From Hydractinia symbiolongicarpus (taxonomy: Eukaryota; Cnidaria; Hydrozoa; Anthoathecata; Hydractiniidae): 64,000 nucleotides of DNA. The stretch lies in assembly GCF_029227915.1 (NCBI RefSeq), contig NC_079887.1:27527650-27591649 (forward strand). The letters are read 5' to 3'. Shown one piece after another: positions 12,657 to 24,925 of the stretch; within the stretch, counting starts at the first letter, position 1; each line of letters starts with the position of its first letter. The notes below the pieces were generated by a model, which ran no database searches, was not told the DNA's origin, and worked only from the letters and a program-made list of their open reading frames with translations. The translations under genes and the position numbers were made by a program.

Positions 12657-14681
12657 ATAGTTAAAAGTATACAAAGAAAGTACCCAGGGAGTAAACTCAC
12701 TTCCCGAACGATTTTTTAAATTATTTTTTCACCACCAAAACGCATGAGACTTGTAGTTTTCAAAAATGTTTTCATTTTTGATGAGACGCTGAATAAAAGC
12801 AGTTTAATCGCCGGCAAACGAAAACCTGCGATTTCCCTAAATCCCGGACTCGGCCCGTATAGTCAAAAGGATACAAAGAAAGTACCCAGGGAGTAAACTC
12901 ATTTCCCGAACGATTTTTTAATTTATTTTTTCACCACTAAAACGCATGAGACTTGTAGTTTTCAAAAATGTTTTCATTTTTGATGAGACGCTTAATGAAA
13001 GAGGTTTAATCGCCGGCAAACGAAATCCCGCGTTTTCCCGTAAATCCGGGGCTTGGCCCGTATAGTCGAATGTATACAAAGAAAGTACCCAGGGAGTAAA
13101 CTCATTTCCCGAACGATTTTTTAAATTATTTGTTCACCACCAAAACGCATGAGACTTGTAGTTTTCAAAAATGTTTTCATTTTTGATGAGACGCTGAATA
13201 AAAGAAGTTTAATTGCCGGCAAACGAAAACCCGCGATTTCCCGTAAATCCCGGGCTTGGCACGTATAGTCGAATGTATACAAAGAAAGTACCCTGTGAGT
13301 AAACTCATTTCCAGAACGATTTTTTAAATTATTCTTTCAACACTAAAACGCATAAGACTTGTAGTTTTTAAAAATGTTTTCATTTTTGATGAGACGCTGA
13401 ATAAAAGCAGTTTAATCGCCGGCAAACGAAAACCTGCGATTTCCCTAAATCCCGGACTCGGCCCGTATAGTCAAAAGTATACAAAGAAAGTACCCAGGGA
13501 GTAAACTCATTTCCAGAACGATTTTTTAAATTATTTTTTCACCACTAAAACGCATAGGACTTGTAATTTTTAAAAATGTTTTCGTTTTTGATGAGATGCT
13601 GAATAAAAGAAGTTTAATCGCCGGCAAACGAAAACCCGCGATTTCCCGTAAATCCCGGGCTTGGCCCGTATATTCAAAAGTATACAAAGAAAGTACCCAG
13701 GGAGTAAACTCATTTCCCGAACGATTTTTTATAGTATTTTTTTACCACTAAACGCATGAGACTTGTAGTTTTCAAAAATGTTTTCATTTTTGATGAGACG
13801 CTTAATGAAAGAGGTTTAATCGCCGGCAAACGAAATCCCGCGTTTTCCCGTAAATCCGGGGCTTGGCCCGTATAGTCGAATGTATACAAAGAAAGTACCC
13901 AGGGAGTAAACTCATTTTCTGAACGATTTTTTAAATTATTTGTTCACCACCAAAACGCATGAGACTTGTAGTTTTCAAAAATGTTTTCATTTTTGATGAG
14001 ACGCTGAATAAAAGAAGTTTAATTGCCGGCAAACGAAAACCCGCGATTTCCCGTAAATCCCGGGCTTGGCACGTATAGTCGAATGTATACAAAGAAAGTA
14101 CCCTGTGAGTAAACTCATTTCCAGAACGATTTTTTAAATTATTCTTTCAACACTAAAACGCATAAGACTTGTAGTTTTTAAAAATGTTTTCATTTTTGAT
14201 GAGACGCTGAATAAAAGCAGTTTAATCGCCGGCAAACGAAAACCTGCGATTTCCCTAAATCCCGGACTCGGCCCGTATAGTCAAAAGTATACAAAGAAAG
14301 TACCCAGGGAGTAAACTCATTTCCAGAACGATTTTTTAAATTATTTTTTCACCACTAAAACGCATAGGACTTGTAATTTTTAAAAATGTTTTCATTTTTG
14401 ATGAGATGCTGAATAAAAGAAGTTTAATCGCCGGCAAACGAAAACCCGCGATTTCCCGTAAATCCCGGGCTTGGCCCGTATATTCAAAAGTATACAAAGA
14501 AAGTACCCAGGGAGTAAACTCATTTCCCGAACGATTTTTTATATTATTTTTTTACCACTAAACGCATGAGACTTGTAGTTTTCAAAAATATTTTCATATT
14601 TGATGAGACGCTGAATAAAAGAAGTTTAATCGCCGGCAAACGAAAACCCGCGATTTCCCGTAAATCCCGGGCTTGGCCCGT
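12657..14681. repeat. Nested 10-mer, first, inside copy 2
   Basis: Counterpart of 5771-7592 with all ten monomers. GTATATTC markers at 13668 and 14478 are 810 bp apart, against 607 bp in copy 1 (6782 and 7389), which locates the missing monomer. Confidence 0.8.
13765..14170. repeat. Intact monomer pair matching the fused monomer of copy 1
   Basis: Two monomers, a GCTTAATG type (13765-13967) and a TTAATTGCC/GGCACG type (13968-14170), stand where copy 1 has one hybrid at 6879-7081. The first carries the unusual CATTTTCTGAACG. The same two types adjoin in the other 10-mers, which supports deletion in copy 1 rather than insertion here. Confidence 0.8.
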
Positions 14682-16704
14682 ATAGTTAAAAGTATACAAA
14701 GAAAGTACCCAGGGAGTAAACTCACTTCCCGAACGATTTTTTAAATTATTTTTTCACCACCAAAACGCATGAGACTTGTAGTTTTCAAAAATGTTTTCAT
14801 TTTTGATGAGACGCTGAATAAAAGCAGTTTAATCGCCGGCAAACGAAAACCTGCGATTTCCCTAAATCCCGGACTCGGCCCGTATAGTCAAAAGGATACA
14901 AAGAAAGTACCCAGGGAGTAAACTCATTTCCCGAACGATTTTTTAATTTATTTTTTCACCACTAAAACGCATGAGACTTGTAGTTTTCAAAAATGTTTTC
15001 ATTTTTGATGAGACGCTTAATGAAAGAGGTTTAATCGCCGGCAAACGAAATCCCGCGTTTTCCCGTAAATCCGGGGCTTGGCCCGTATAGTCGAATGTAT
15101 ACAAAGAAAGTACCCAGGGAGTAAACTCATTTCCCGAACGATTTTTTAAATTATTTGTTCACCACCAAAACGCATGAGACTTGTAGTTTTCAAAAATGTT
15201 TTCATTTTTGATGAGACGCTGAATAAAAGAAGTTTAATTGCCGGCAAACGAAAACCCGCGATTTCCCGTAAATCCCGGGCTTGGCACGTATAGTCGAATG
15301 TATACAAAGAAAGTACCCTGTGAGTAAACTCATTTCCAGAACGATTTTTTAAATTATTCTTTCAACACTAAAACGCATAAGACTTGTAGTTTTTAAAAAT
15401 GTTTTCATTTTTGATGAGACGCTGAATAAAAGCAGTTTAATCGCCGGCAAACGAAAACCTGCGATTTCCCTAAATCCCGGACTCGGCCCGTATAGTCAAA
15501 AGTATACAAAGAAAGTACCCAGGGAGTAAACTCATTTCCAGAACGATTTTTTAAATTATTTTTTCACCACTAAAACGCATAGGACTTGTAATTTTTAAAA
15601 ATGTTTTCATTTTTGATGAGATGCTGAATAAAAGAAGTTTAATCGCCGGCAAACGAAAACCCGCGATTTCCCGTAAATCCCGGGCTTGGCCCGTATATTC
15701 AAAAGTATACAAAGAAAGTACCCAGGGAGTAAACTCATTTCCCGAACGATTTTTTATATTATTTTTTTACCACTAAACGCATGAGACTTGTAGTTTTCAA
15801 AAATGTTTTCATTTTTGATGAGACGCTTAATGAAAGAGGTTTAATCGCCGGCAAACGAAATCCCGCGTTTTCCCGTAAATCCGGGGCTTGGCCCGTATAG
15901 TCGAATGTATACAAAGAAAGTACCCAGGGAGTAAACTCATTTCCCGAACGATTTTTTAAATTATTTGTTCACCACCAAAACGCATGAGACTTGTAGTTTT
16001 CAAAAATGTTTTCATTTTTGATGAGACGCTGAATAAAAGAAGTTTAATTGCCGGCAAACGAAAACCCGCGATTTCCCGTAAATCCCGGGCTTGGCACGTA
16101 TAGTCGAATGTATACAAAGAAAGTACCCTGTGAGTAAACTCATTTCCAGAACGATTTTTTAAATTATTCTTTCAACACTAAAACGCATAAGACTTGTAGT
16201 TTTTAAAAATGTTTTCATTTTTGATGAGACGCTGAATAAAAGCAGTTTAATCGCCGGCAAACGAAAACCTGCGATTTCCCTAAATCCCGGACTCGGCCCG
16301 TATAGTCAAAAGTATACAAAGAAAGTACCCAGGGAGTAAACTCATTTCCAGAACGATTTTTTAAATTATTTTTTCACCACTAAAACGCATAGGACTTGTA
16401 ATTTTTAAAAATGTTTTCATTTTTGATGAGATGCTGAATAAAAGAAGTTTAATCGCCGGCAAACGAAAACCTGCGATTTCCCGTAAATCCCGGGCTTGGC
16501 CCGTATATTCAAAAGTATACAAAGAAAGTACCCAGGGAGTAAACTCATTTCCCGAACGATTTTTTATATTATTTTTTTACCACTAAACGCATGAGACTTG
16601 TAGTTTTCAAAAATATTTTCATATTTGATGAGACGCTGAATAAAAGAAGTTTAATCGCCGGCAAACGAAAACCCGCGATTTCCCGTAAATCCCGGGCTTG
16701 GCCC
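14682..16704. repeat. Nested 10-mer, second, inside copy 2
   Basis: Counterpart of 7593-9615 at offset 7089. GTATATTC markers at 15693 and 16503 are again 810 bp apart, and AAGGATAC recurs at 14892. Confidence 0.8.
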
Positions 16705-18030
16705 GTATAGTCAAAAGTATACAAAGAAAGTACCCAGGGAGTAAACTCATTTCCCGAACGATTTTTTAAATTATTTTTTCACCACTAAAACGCATGAGAC
16801 TTGTAGTTTTCAAAAATGTTTTCATTTTTGATGAGACGCTGAATAAAAGCAGTTTAATCGCCGGCAAACGAAAACCTGCGATTTCCCTAAATCCCGGACT
16901 CGGCCCGTATAGTCAAAAGTATACAAAGAAAGTACCCAGGGAGTAAACTCATTTCCAGAACGATTTTTTAAATTATTTTTTCACCACTAAAACGCATAAG
17001 ACTTGTAGTTTTTAAAAATGTTTTCATTTTTGATGAGACGCTGAATAAAAGCAGTTTTATCGCCGGCAAACGAAAACCCGCGATTTCCCGTAAATCCCGG
17101 ACTCGGCCCGTATAGTCAAAAGTATACGAAGAAAGTACCCAGGGAGTAAACTCATTTCCTGAACGATTTTTTATATTATTTTTTTACCACTAAACGCATG
17201 AGACTTGTAGTTTTCAAAAATATTTTCATATTTGATGTGACGCTGAATAAAAGAAGTTTAATCGCCGGCAAACGAAAATCCGCGAGTTCCCGTAAATCCC
17301 GGACTCGGCCCGTATAGTCAAAAGTATACGAAGAAAGTACCCAGGGAGTAAACTCATTTCCCGAACGATTTTTTAAATTATTTTTTCACCACTAAAACGC
17401 ATGAGACTTGTAGTTTTCAAAAATGTTTTCATTTTTGATGAGACGCTGAATGAAAGAAGTTTAATCGCCGGCAAACAAAAACCCGCGATTTCCCGTAAAT
17501 CCCGGGCTTGGCACGTATAGTCGAATGTATACAAAGAAAGTACCCTGTGAGTAAACTCATTTCCAGAACGATTTTTTAAATTATTTTTTCACCACTAAAA
17601 CGCATAAGACTTGTAGTTTTTAAAAATGTTTTCATTTTTGATGAGACGCTGAATAAAAGCAGTTTTATCGCCGGCAAACGAAAACCCGCGATTTCCCGTA
17701 AATCCGGGGCTTGGCCCGTATAGTCAAAAGTATACAAAGAAAGTACCCAGGGAGTAAACTCATTTCCCGAACGATTTTTTAAATTATTTTTTCACCACTA
17801 AAACGCATGAGACTTGTAGTTTTCAAAAATATTTTCATATTTGATGTGACGCTGAATAAAAGAAGTTTAATCGCCGGCAAACGAAAATCCGCGAGTTCCT
17901 GTAAATCCCGGACTCGGCCCGTATAGTCAAAAGTATACAAAGAAAGTACCCAGGGAGTAAACTCATTTCCCGAACGATTTTTTAATTTATTTTTTCACCA
18001 CTAAAACGCATGAGACTTGTAGTTTTCAAA

Positions 18031-20640
18031 AATGTTTTCATTTTTGATGAGACGCTTAATGAAAGAGGTTTAATCGCCGGCAAACGAAATCCCGCGTTTT
18101 CCCGTAAATCCGGGGCTTGGCCCGTATAGTCGAATGTATACAAAGAAAGTACCCAGGGAGTAAACTCATTTCCCGAACGATTTTTTAAATTTTTTTTTCA
18201 CCACTAAAACGCATGAAACTTGTAGTTTTCAAAAATGTTTTCATTTTTGATGAGACGCTGAATAAAAGAAGTTTAATCGCCGGCAAACGAAAACCCGCGA
18301 TTTCCCGTAAATCCCGGGCTTGGCACGTATAGTCGAATGTATACAAAGAAAGTACCCAGGGAGTAAACTCATTTCCCGAACGATTTTTTAAATTTTTTTT
18401 TCACCACTAAAACGCATGAAACTTGTAGTTTTCAAAAATGTTTTCATTTTTGTTGAGACGCTGAATAAAAGAAGTTTAATCGCCGGCAAACGAAAACCCG
18501 CGATTTCCCGTAAATCCCGGGCTTGGCACATATAGTCGAATGTATACAAAGAAAGTACCCTGTGAGTAAACTCATTTCCAGAACGATTTTTTAAATTATT
18601 TTTTCACCACTAAAACGCATAAGACTTGTAGGTTTTAAAAATGTTTTCATTTTTGATGTGACGGTGAATAAAAGAAGTTTAATCGCCGGCAAACGAAAAC
18701 CCGCGATTTCCCGTAATCCCCGGCTTGGCCCGTATAGTCAAAAGTATACAAAGAAAGTACCCAGGGAGTAAACTCATTTCCCGAACGATTTTTTAAATTA
18801 TTTTTTCACCACCAAAACGCATGAGACTTGTAGTTTTCAAAAATGTTTTCATTTTTGATGAGACGCTGAATAAAAGAAGTTTAATTGCCGGCAAACGAAA
18901 ACCCGCGATTTCCCGTAAATCCCGGGCTTGGCACGTATAGTCGAATGTATACAAAGAAAGTACCCTGTGAGTAAACTCATTTCCAGAACGATTTTTTAAA
19001 TTATTCTTTCAACACTAAAACGCATAAGACTTGTAGTTTTTAAAAATGTTTTCATTTTTGATGAGACGCTGAATAAAAGCAGTTTAATCGCCGGCAAACG
19101 AAAACCTGCGATTTCCCTAAATCCCGGACTCGGCCCGTATAGTCAAAAGTATACAAAGAAAGTACCCAGGGAGTAAACTCATTTCCAGAACGATTTTTTA
19201 AATTATTTTTTCACCACTAAACGCATGAGACTTGTAGTTTTCAAAAATATTTTCATATTTGATGTGACGCTGAATAAAAGAAGTTTAATCGCCGGCAAAC
19301 GAAAATCCGCGAGTTCCCGTAAATCCCGGACTCGGCCCGTATAGTCAAAAGTATACGAAGAAAGTACCCAGGGAGTAAACTCATTTCCCGAACGATTTTT
19401 TAAATTATTTTTTCACCACTAAAACGCATGAGACTTGTAGTTTTCAAAAATGTTTTCATTTTTGATGAGACGCTTAATGAAAGAGGTTTAATCGCCGGCA
19501 AACGAAATCCCGCGTTTTCCCGTAAATCCGGGGCTTGGCCCGTATAGTCAAAAGTATACAAAGAAAGTACCCAGGGAGTAAACTCATTTCCCGAACGATT
19601 TTTTATATTATTTTTTTACCACTAAACGCATGAGACTTGTAGTTTTCAAAAATATTTTCATATTTGATGAGACGCTGAATAAAAGAAGTTTAATCGCCGG
19701 CAAACGAAAACCCGCGATTTCCCGTAAATCCCGGGCTTGGCCCGTATAGTCAAAATTATACAAAGAAAGTACCCAGGGAGTAAACTCATTTCCCGAACGA
19801 TTTTTTAAATTATTTTTTCACCACTAAAACGCATGAGACTTGTAGTTTTCAAAAATGTTTTCATTTTTGATGAGACGCTGAATAAAAGCAGTTTAATCGC
19901 CGGCAAACGAAAACCTGCGATTTCCCTAAATCCCGGACTCGGCCCGTATAGTCAAAAGTATACAAAGAAAGTACCCAGGGAGTAAACTCATTTCCAGAAC
20001 GATTTTTTAAATTATTTTCTCACCACTAAAACGCATAGGACTTGTAATTTTTAAAAATGTTTTCATTTTTGATGAGACGCTGAATAAAAGAAGTTTAATC
20101 GCCGGCAAACGAAAATCCGCGAGTTTCCGTAAATCCCGGACTCGGCCCGTATAGTCAAAAGTATACGAAGAAAGTACCCAGGGAGTAAACTCATTTCCCG
20201 AACGATTTTTTATATTATTTTTTTACCACTAAACGCATGAGACTTGTAGTTTTCAAAAATATTTTCATATTTGATGTGACGCTGAATAAAAGAAGTTTAA
20301 TCGCCGGCAAACGAAAATCCGCGAGTTCCCGTAAATCCCGGACTCGGCCCGTATAGTCAAAAGTATACGAAGAAAGTACCCAGGGAGTAAACTCATTTCC
20401 CGAACGATTTTTTAAATTATTTTTTCACCACTAAAAACGCATGAGACTTGTAGTTTTCAAAAATGTTTTCATTTTTGATGAGACGCTTAATGAAAGAGGT
20501 TTAATCGCCGGCAAACGAAATCCCGCGTTTTCCCGTAAATCCGGGGCTTGGCCCGTATAGTCGAATGTATACAAAGAAAGTACCCAGGGAGTAAACTCAT
20601 TTCCCGAACGATTTTTTAAATTTTTTTTTCACCACTAAAA
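18031..20640. repeat. Satellite segment, partial third copy of 34-mer material then mixed types
   Basis: From about 18.0 to 18.8 kb the order (GCTTAATG; TGAAACTT with GGCACG; GTTGAGACGC; TAGGTTTTAAAAATG) matches about 5.05-5.8 and 11.94-12.7 kb, for example GTTGAG at 5489, 12375 and 18452. It lacks their private changes (GTAAAGTCATT, AAGACGTTTAAT, GTATAGTTAAAAG), so it may preserve the older form. From 19.2 kb several TCAAAAATA/CATATTTG monomers with GTATACGAAG follow. One monomer near 20430 has an extra A (CTAAAAACGC). Confidence 0.7.
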
Positions 20641-22089
20641 CGCATGAGACTTGTAGTTTTTAAAAATGTTTTCATTTTTGATGAGACGCTTAATGAAAGA
20701 GGTTTAATCGGCGGAAAACGAAAACCGCGATTTCCCGTAAATCCCGGGCTTGGCCCGTATAGTCGAATGTATACAAAGAAAGTACCCTGTGAGTAAACTC
20801 ATTTCCAGAACGATTTTTTAAATTATTTTTTCACCACTATAACGCATGAGACTTGTAGTTTTCAAAAATGTTTTCATTTTTGATGGGACGCTGAATAAAA
20901 GATGTTTAATCGCCGGCAAACGAAAACCCGCGATTTCCCGTAAATCCCGGGCTTGGCACGTATAGTCGAATGTATACAAAGAAAGTACCCTGTGAGTAAA
21001 CTCATTTCCAGAACGATTTTTTAAATTATTTTTTCACCACTAAAACGCATAAGACTTCTAATTTTTAAAAATGTTTTCATTTTTGATGAGACGCTGAATA
21101 AAAGAAGTTTAATCGCCGGCAAACGAAAACCCGCGATTTCCCGTAAATCCCGGGCTTGGCCCGCATAGTCAAAAGTATACAAAGAAAGTACCCAGGGAGT
21201 AAACTCATTTGCCGAACGATTTTTTAAATTATTTTTTCACCACTAAAACGCATGAGACTTGTAGTTTTCAAAAATGTTTTCATTTGTGATGAGACGCTGA
21301 ATAAAAGGAGTTTAATCGCCGGCAAACGAAATCCTGCGATTTCCCTAAATCCCGGACTCGGCCCGTATAGTCAAAAGTATACAAAGAAAGTACCCAGGGA
21401 GTAAACTCATTTCCAGAACGATTTTTTAAATTATTTTTTCACCACTAAAACGCATAAGACTTGTAGTTTTTAAAAATGTTTTCATTTTTGATGAGACGCT
21501 GAATAAAAGAAGTTTAATCGCCGGCAAACGAAAATCCGCGATTTCCCGTAAATCCCGGGCTTGGCCCGTATAGTCAAAAGTATACAAAGAAAGTACCCAG
21601 GGAGTAAACTCATTTCCCGAACGATTTTTTATATTATTTTTTTACCACTAAACGCATGAGACTTGTAGTTTTCGAAAGTATTTTCATATTTGATGTGACG
21701 CTGAATAAAAGAAGTTTAATCGCCGGCAAACAAAAATCCGCGATTTCCCGTAAATCCCGGACTCGGCCCGTATAGTCAAAAGTATACAAAGTAAGTACCC
21801 AGGGAGTAAACTCATTTCCCGAACGATTTTTTAAATTATTTTTTCACCATTAAAACGCATGAGACTTGTAGTTTTCAAAAATGTTTTCATTTTTGATGAG
21901 ACGCTTAATGAAAGAGGTTTAATCGCCGGCAAACGGAATACCGCGTTTTCCTGTAAATCCGGGGCTTGGCCCGTATAGTCGAATGTATACAAAGAAAGTA
22001 TCCAGGGAGTAAACTCATTTCCCGAACGATTTTTTAATTTTTTTTTTCACCACTAAAACACATGAGACTTGTACTTTTCAAAAATGTTT
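20641..22089. repeat. Satellite segment with first appearance of GGAAAACG and CTTCTAATTTTT monomers
   Basis: About seven monomers in which new types appear. One has GGCGGAAAACGAAAACCGCG near 20709 and another has ACTTCTAATTTTTAAAAATG near 21053. These types are then amplified between 22 and 30 kb and are not seen to the left. No clear tandem HOR is visible inside the segment. Confidence 0.65.
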
Positions 22090-23507
22090 TCATTTTTGAT
22101 GAGACGCTTAATGAAAGAGGTTTAATCGCCGGAAAACAAAAACCCGCGATTTCCCTTAAATCCCGGGCTTGGCCCGTATAGTCGAATGTATACAAAGAAA
22201 GTACCCTGTGAGTAAACTCATTTCCAGAACGATTTTTTAAATTATTTTTTCACCACTAAACGCATGAGACTTGCAGTTTTCAAAAATATTTTCATATTTG
22301 ATGAGACGCTGAATAAAAGGAGTTTAATCGCCGGCAAACGAAAACCTGCGATTCCCTAAATCCCGGACTCGGCCCGTATAGTCAAAAGTATACAAAGAAA
22401 GTACCCAGGGAGTAAACTCATTTCCAGAACGATTTTTTAAATTATTTTTTCACCACTAAAACGCATAAGACTTGTAGTTTTCAAAAATGTTTTCATTTTT
22501 AATGAGACGCTGAATAAAAGAAGTTTAATCGCCGGCAAACGAAAATCCGCGAGTTCCCGCAAATCCCGGACTCGGCCCGTATAGTCAAAAGTATACAAAG
22601 AAAGTACCCAGGGAGTAAACTCATTTCCCAAACGATTTTTTAAATTATTTTTTCACCACTAAAACGCATGAGACTTGTAGTTTTCAAAAATGTTTTCATT
22701 TTTGATGAGACGCTTAATGAAAGGGGTTTAATCGCCGGCAAACGAAATCCCGCGTTTTCCCGTAAATCCGGGGCTTGGCCCGTATAGTCGAATGTATACA
22801 AAGAAAGTACCCAGGAAGTAAACTCATTTCCCGAACGATTTTTAAAATTTTTTTTTTCACCACTAAAACGCATGAGACTTGTAGTTTTCAAAAATGTTTT
22901 CATTTTTGATGAGACGCTTAATGAAAGAGGTTTAATCGCCGGAAAACGAAAACCGCGATTTCCCGTAAATCCCGGGCTTGGCCCGTATAGTCGAATGTAT
23001 ACAAAGAAAGTACCCTGTGAGTAAACTCATTTCCAGAACGATTTTTTAAATTATTTTTTCACCACTAAAACGCATAAGACTTCTAATTTTTAAAAATGTT
23101 TTCATTTTTGATGAGACGCTGAATAAAAGAAGTTTAATCGCCGGCAAACGAAAACCCGCGAATTCCCGTAAATCCCGGGCTTGGCACGTATAGTCGAATG
23201 TATACAAAGAAAGTACCCTGTGAGTAAACTCATTTCCAGAACGATTTTTTAAATTATTTTTTCACCACTAAAACGCATAAGACTTCTAATTTTTAAAAAT
23301 GTTTTCATTTTTGATGAGACGCTGAATAAAAGAAGTTTAATCGCCGGCAAACGAAAACCCGCGATTTCCCGTAAATCCCGAGCTTGGCCCGCATAGTCAA
23401 AAGTATACAAAGAAAGTACCCAGGGAGTAAACTCATTTCCCGAACGATTTTTTAAATTATTTTTTCACCACTAAAACGCATGACACTTGTAGTTTTCAAA
23501 AATGTTT
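22090..23507. repeat. 7-monomer higher-order repeat, copy 1 (1418 bp)
   Basis: Order: GGAAAACAAAAACCC with TTCCCTTAAATCC; CTTGCAGTTTT with AAAAGGAG; TTTTTAATGAGACGC with GAGTTCCCGC; GCTTAATGAAAGGGG; GGAAAACGAAAACCGCG; two CTTCTAATTTTT monomers. Everything recurs 1418 bp later (GCTTAATGAAAGGGG at about 22711 and 24129). Differences seen include AGGAAGTAAAC near 22813 against AGGGAGTAAAC. Confidence 0.8.
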
Positions 23508-24925
23508 TCATTTTTGATGAGACGCTTAATGAAAGAGGTTTAATCGCCGGAAAACAAAAACCCGCGATTTCCCTTAAATCCCGGGCTTGGCCCGTATAGT
23601 CGAATGTATACAAAGAAAGTACCCTGTGAGTAAACTCATTTCCAGAACGATTTTTTAAATTATTTTTTCACCACTAAACGCATGAGACTTGCAGTTTTTA
23701 AAAATATTTTCATATTTGATGAGACGCTGAATAAAAGGAGTTTAATCGCCGGCAAACGAAAACCTGCGATTCCCTAAATCCCGGACTCGGCCCGTATAGT
23801 CAAAAGTATACAAAGAAAGTACCCAGGGAGTAAACTCATTTCCAGAACGATTTTTTAAATTATTTTTTCACCACTAAAACGCATAAGACTTGTAGTTTTC
23901 AAAAATGTTTTCATTTTTAATGAGACGCTGAATAAAAGAAGTTTAATCGCCGGCAAACGAAAATCCGCGAGTTCCCGCAAATCCCGGACTCGGCCCGTAT
24001 AGTCAAAAGTATACAAAGAAAGTACCCAGGGAGTAAACTCAATACCCAAACGATTTTTTAAATTATTTTTTCACCACTAAAACGCATGAGACTTGTAGTT
24101 TTCAAAAATGTTTTCATTTTTGATGAGACGCTTAATGAAAGGGGTTTAATCGCCGGCAAACGAAATCCCGCGTTTTCCCGTAAATCCGGGGCTTGGCCCG
24201 TATAGTCGAATGTATACAAAGAAAGTACCCAGGGAGTAAACTCATTTCCCGAACGATTTTTAAAATTTTTTTTTTCACCACTAAAACGCATGAGACTTGT
24301 AGTTTTCAAAAATGTTTTCATTTTTGATGAGACGCTTAATGAAAGAGGTTTAATCGCCGGAAAACGAAAACCGCGATTTCCCGTAAATCCCGGGCTTGGC
24401 CCGTATAGTCGAATGTATACAAAGAAAGTACCCTGTGAGTAAACTCATTTCCAGAACGATTTTTTAAATTATTTTTTCACCACTAAAACGCATAAGACTT
24501 CTAATTTTTAAAAATGTTTTCATTTTTGATGAGACGCTGAATAAAAGAAGTTTAATCGCCGGCAAACGAAAACCCGCGAATTCCCGTAAATCCCGGGCTT
24601 GGCACGTATAGTCGAATGTATACAAAGAAAGTACCCTGTGAGTAAACTCATTTCCAGAACGATTTTTTAAATTATTTTTTCACCACTAAAACGCATAAGA
24701 CTTCTAATTTTTAAAAATGTTTTCATTTTTGATGAGACGCTGAATAAAAGAAGTTTAATCGCCGGCAAACGAAAACCCGCGATTTCCCGTAAATCCCGAG
24801 CTTGGCCCGCATAGTCAAAAGTATACAAAGAAAGTACCCAGGGAGTAAACTCATTTCCCGAACGATTTTTTAAATTATTTTTTCACCACTAAAACGCATG
24901 AGACTTGTAGTTTTCAAAAATGTTT
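23508..24925. repeat. 7-monomer higher-order repeat, copy 2 (1418 bp)
   Basis: Tandem partner of 22090-23507. Private differences are CTTGCAGTTTTTAAAAATA near 23690 (first copy has TTTTCAAAAATA) and CTCAATACCCAAACG near 24038 (first copy has CTCATTTCCCAAACG). Its last part is itself duplicated as the 4-mer that follows. Confidence 0.75.

Larger units (their letters stand above)
10966..18030. repeat. 35-monomer higher-order repeat, copy 2 (~7089 bp)
   Basis: Tandem partner of 4080-10965 with the same order of monomer types and one additional monomer near 13.8-14.2 kb. The right limit is set where 10930 (TCAAAAATATTTTC) and its counterpart at about 18019 (TCAAAAATGTTTTC, then GCTTAATGAAAGAGG) part. 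One change, CATTTTCTGAACG near 13912, lies in the monomer region that copy 1 lacks. Confidence 0.85.

Noticed and set aside
20430-20437. Extra A in CTAAAAACGC as a functional frameshift or marker
   Set aside because: One-base length changes in A and T runs are common across the array and could be ordinary drift or sequencing error; no consequence can be assigned.
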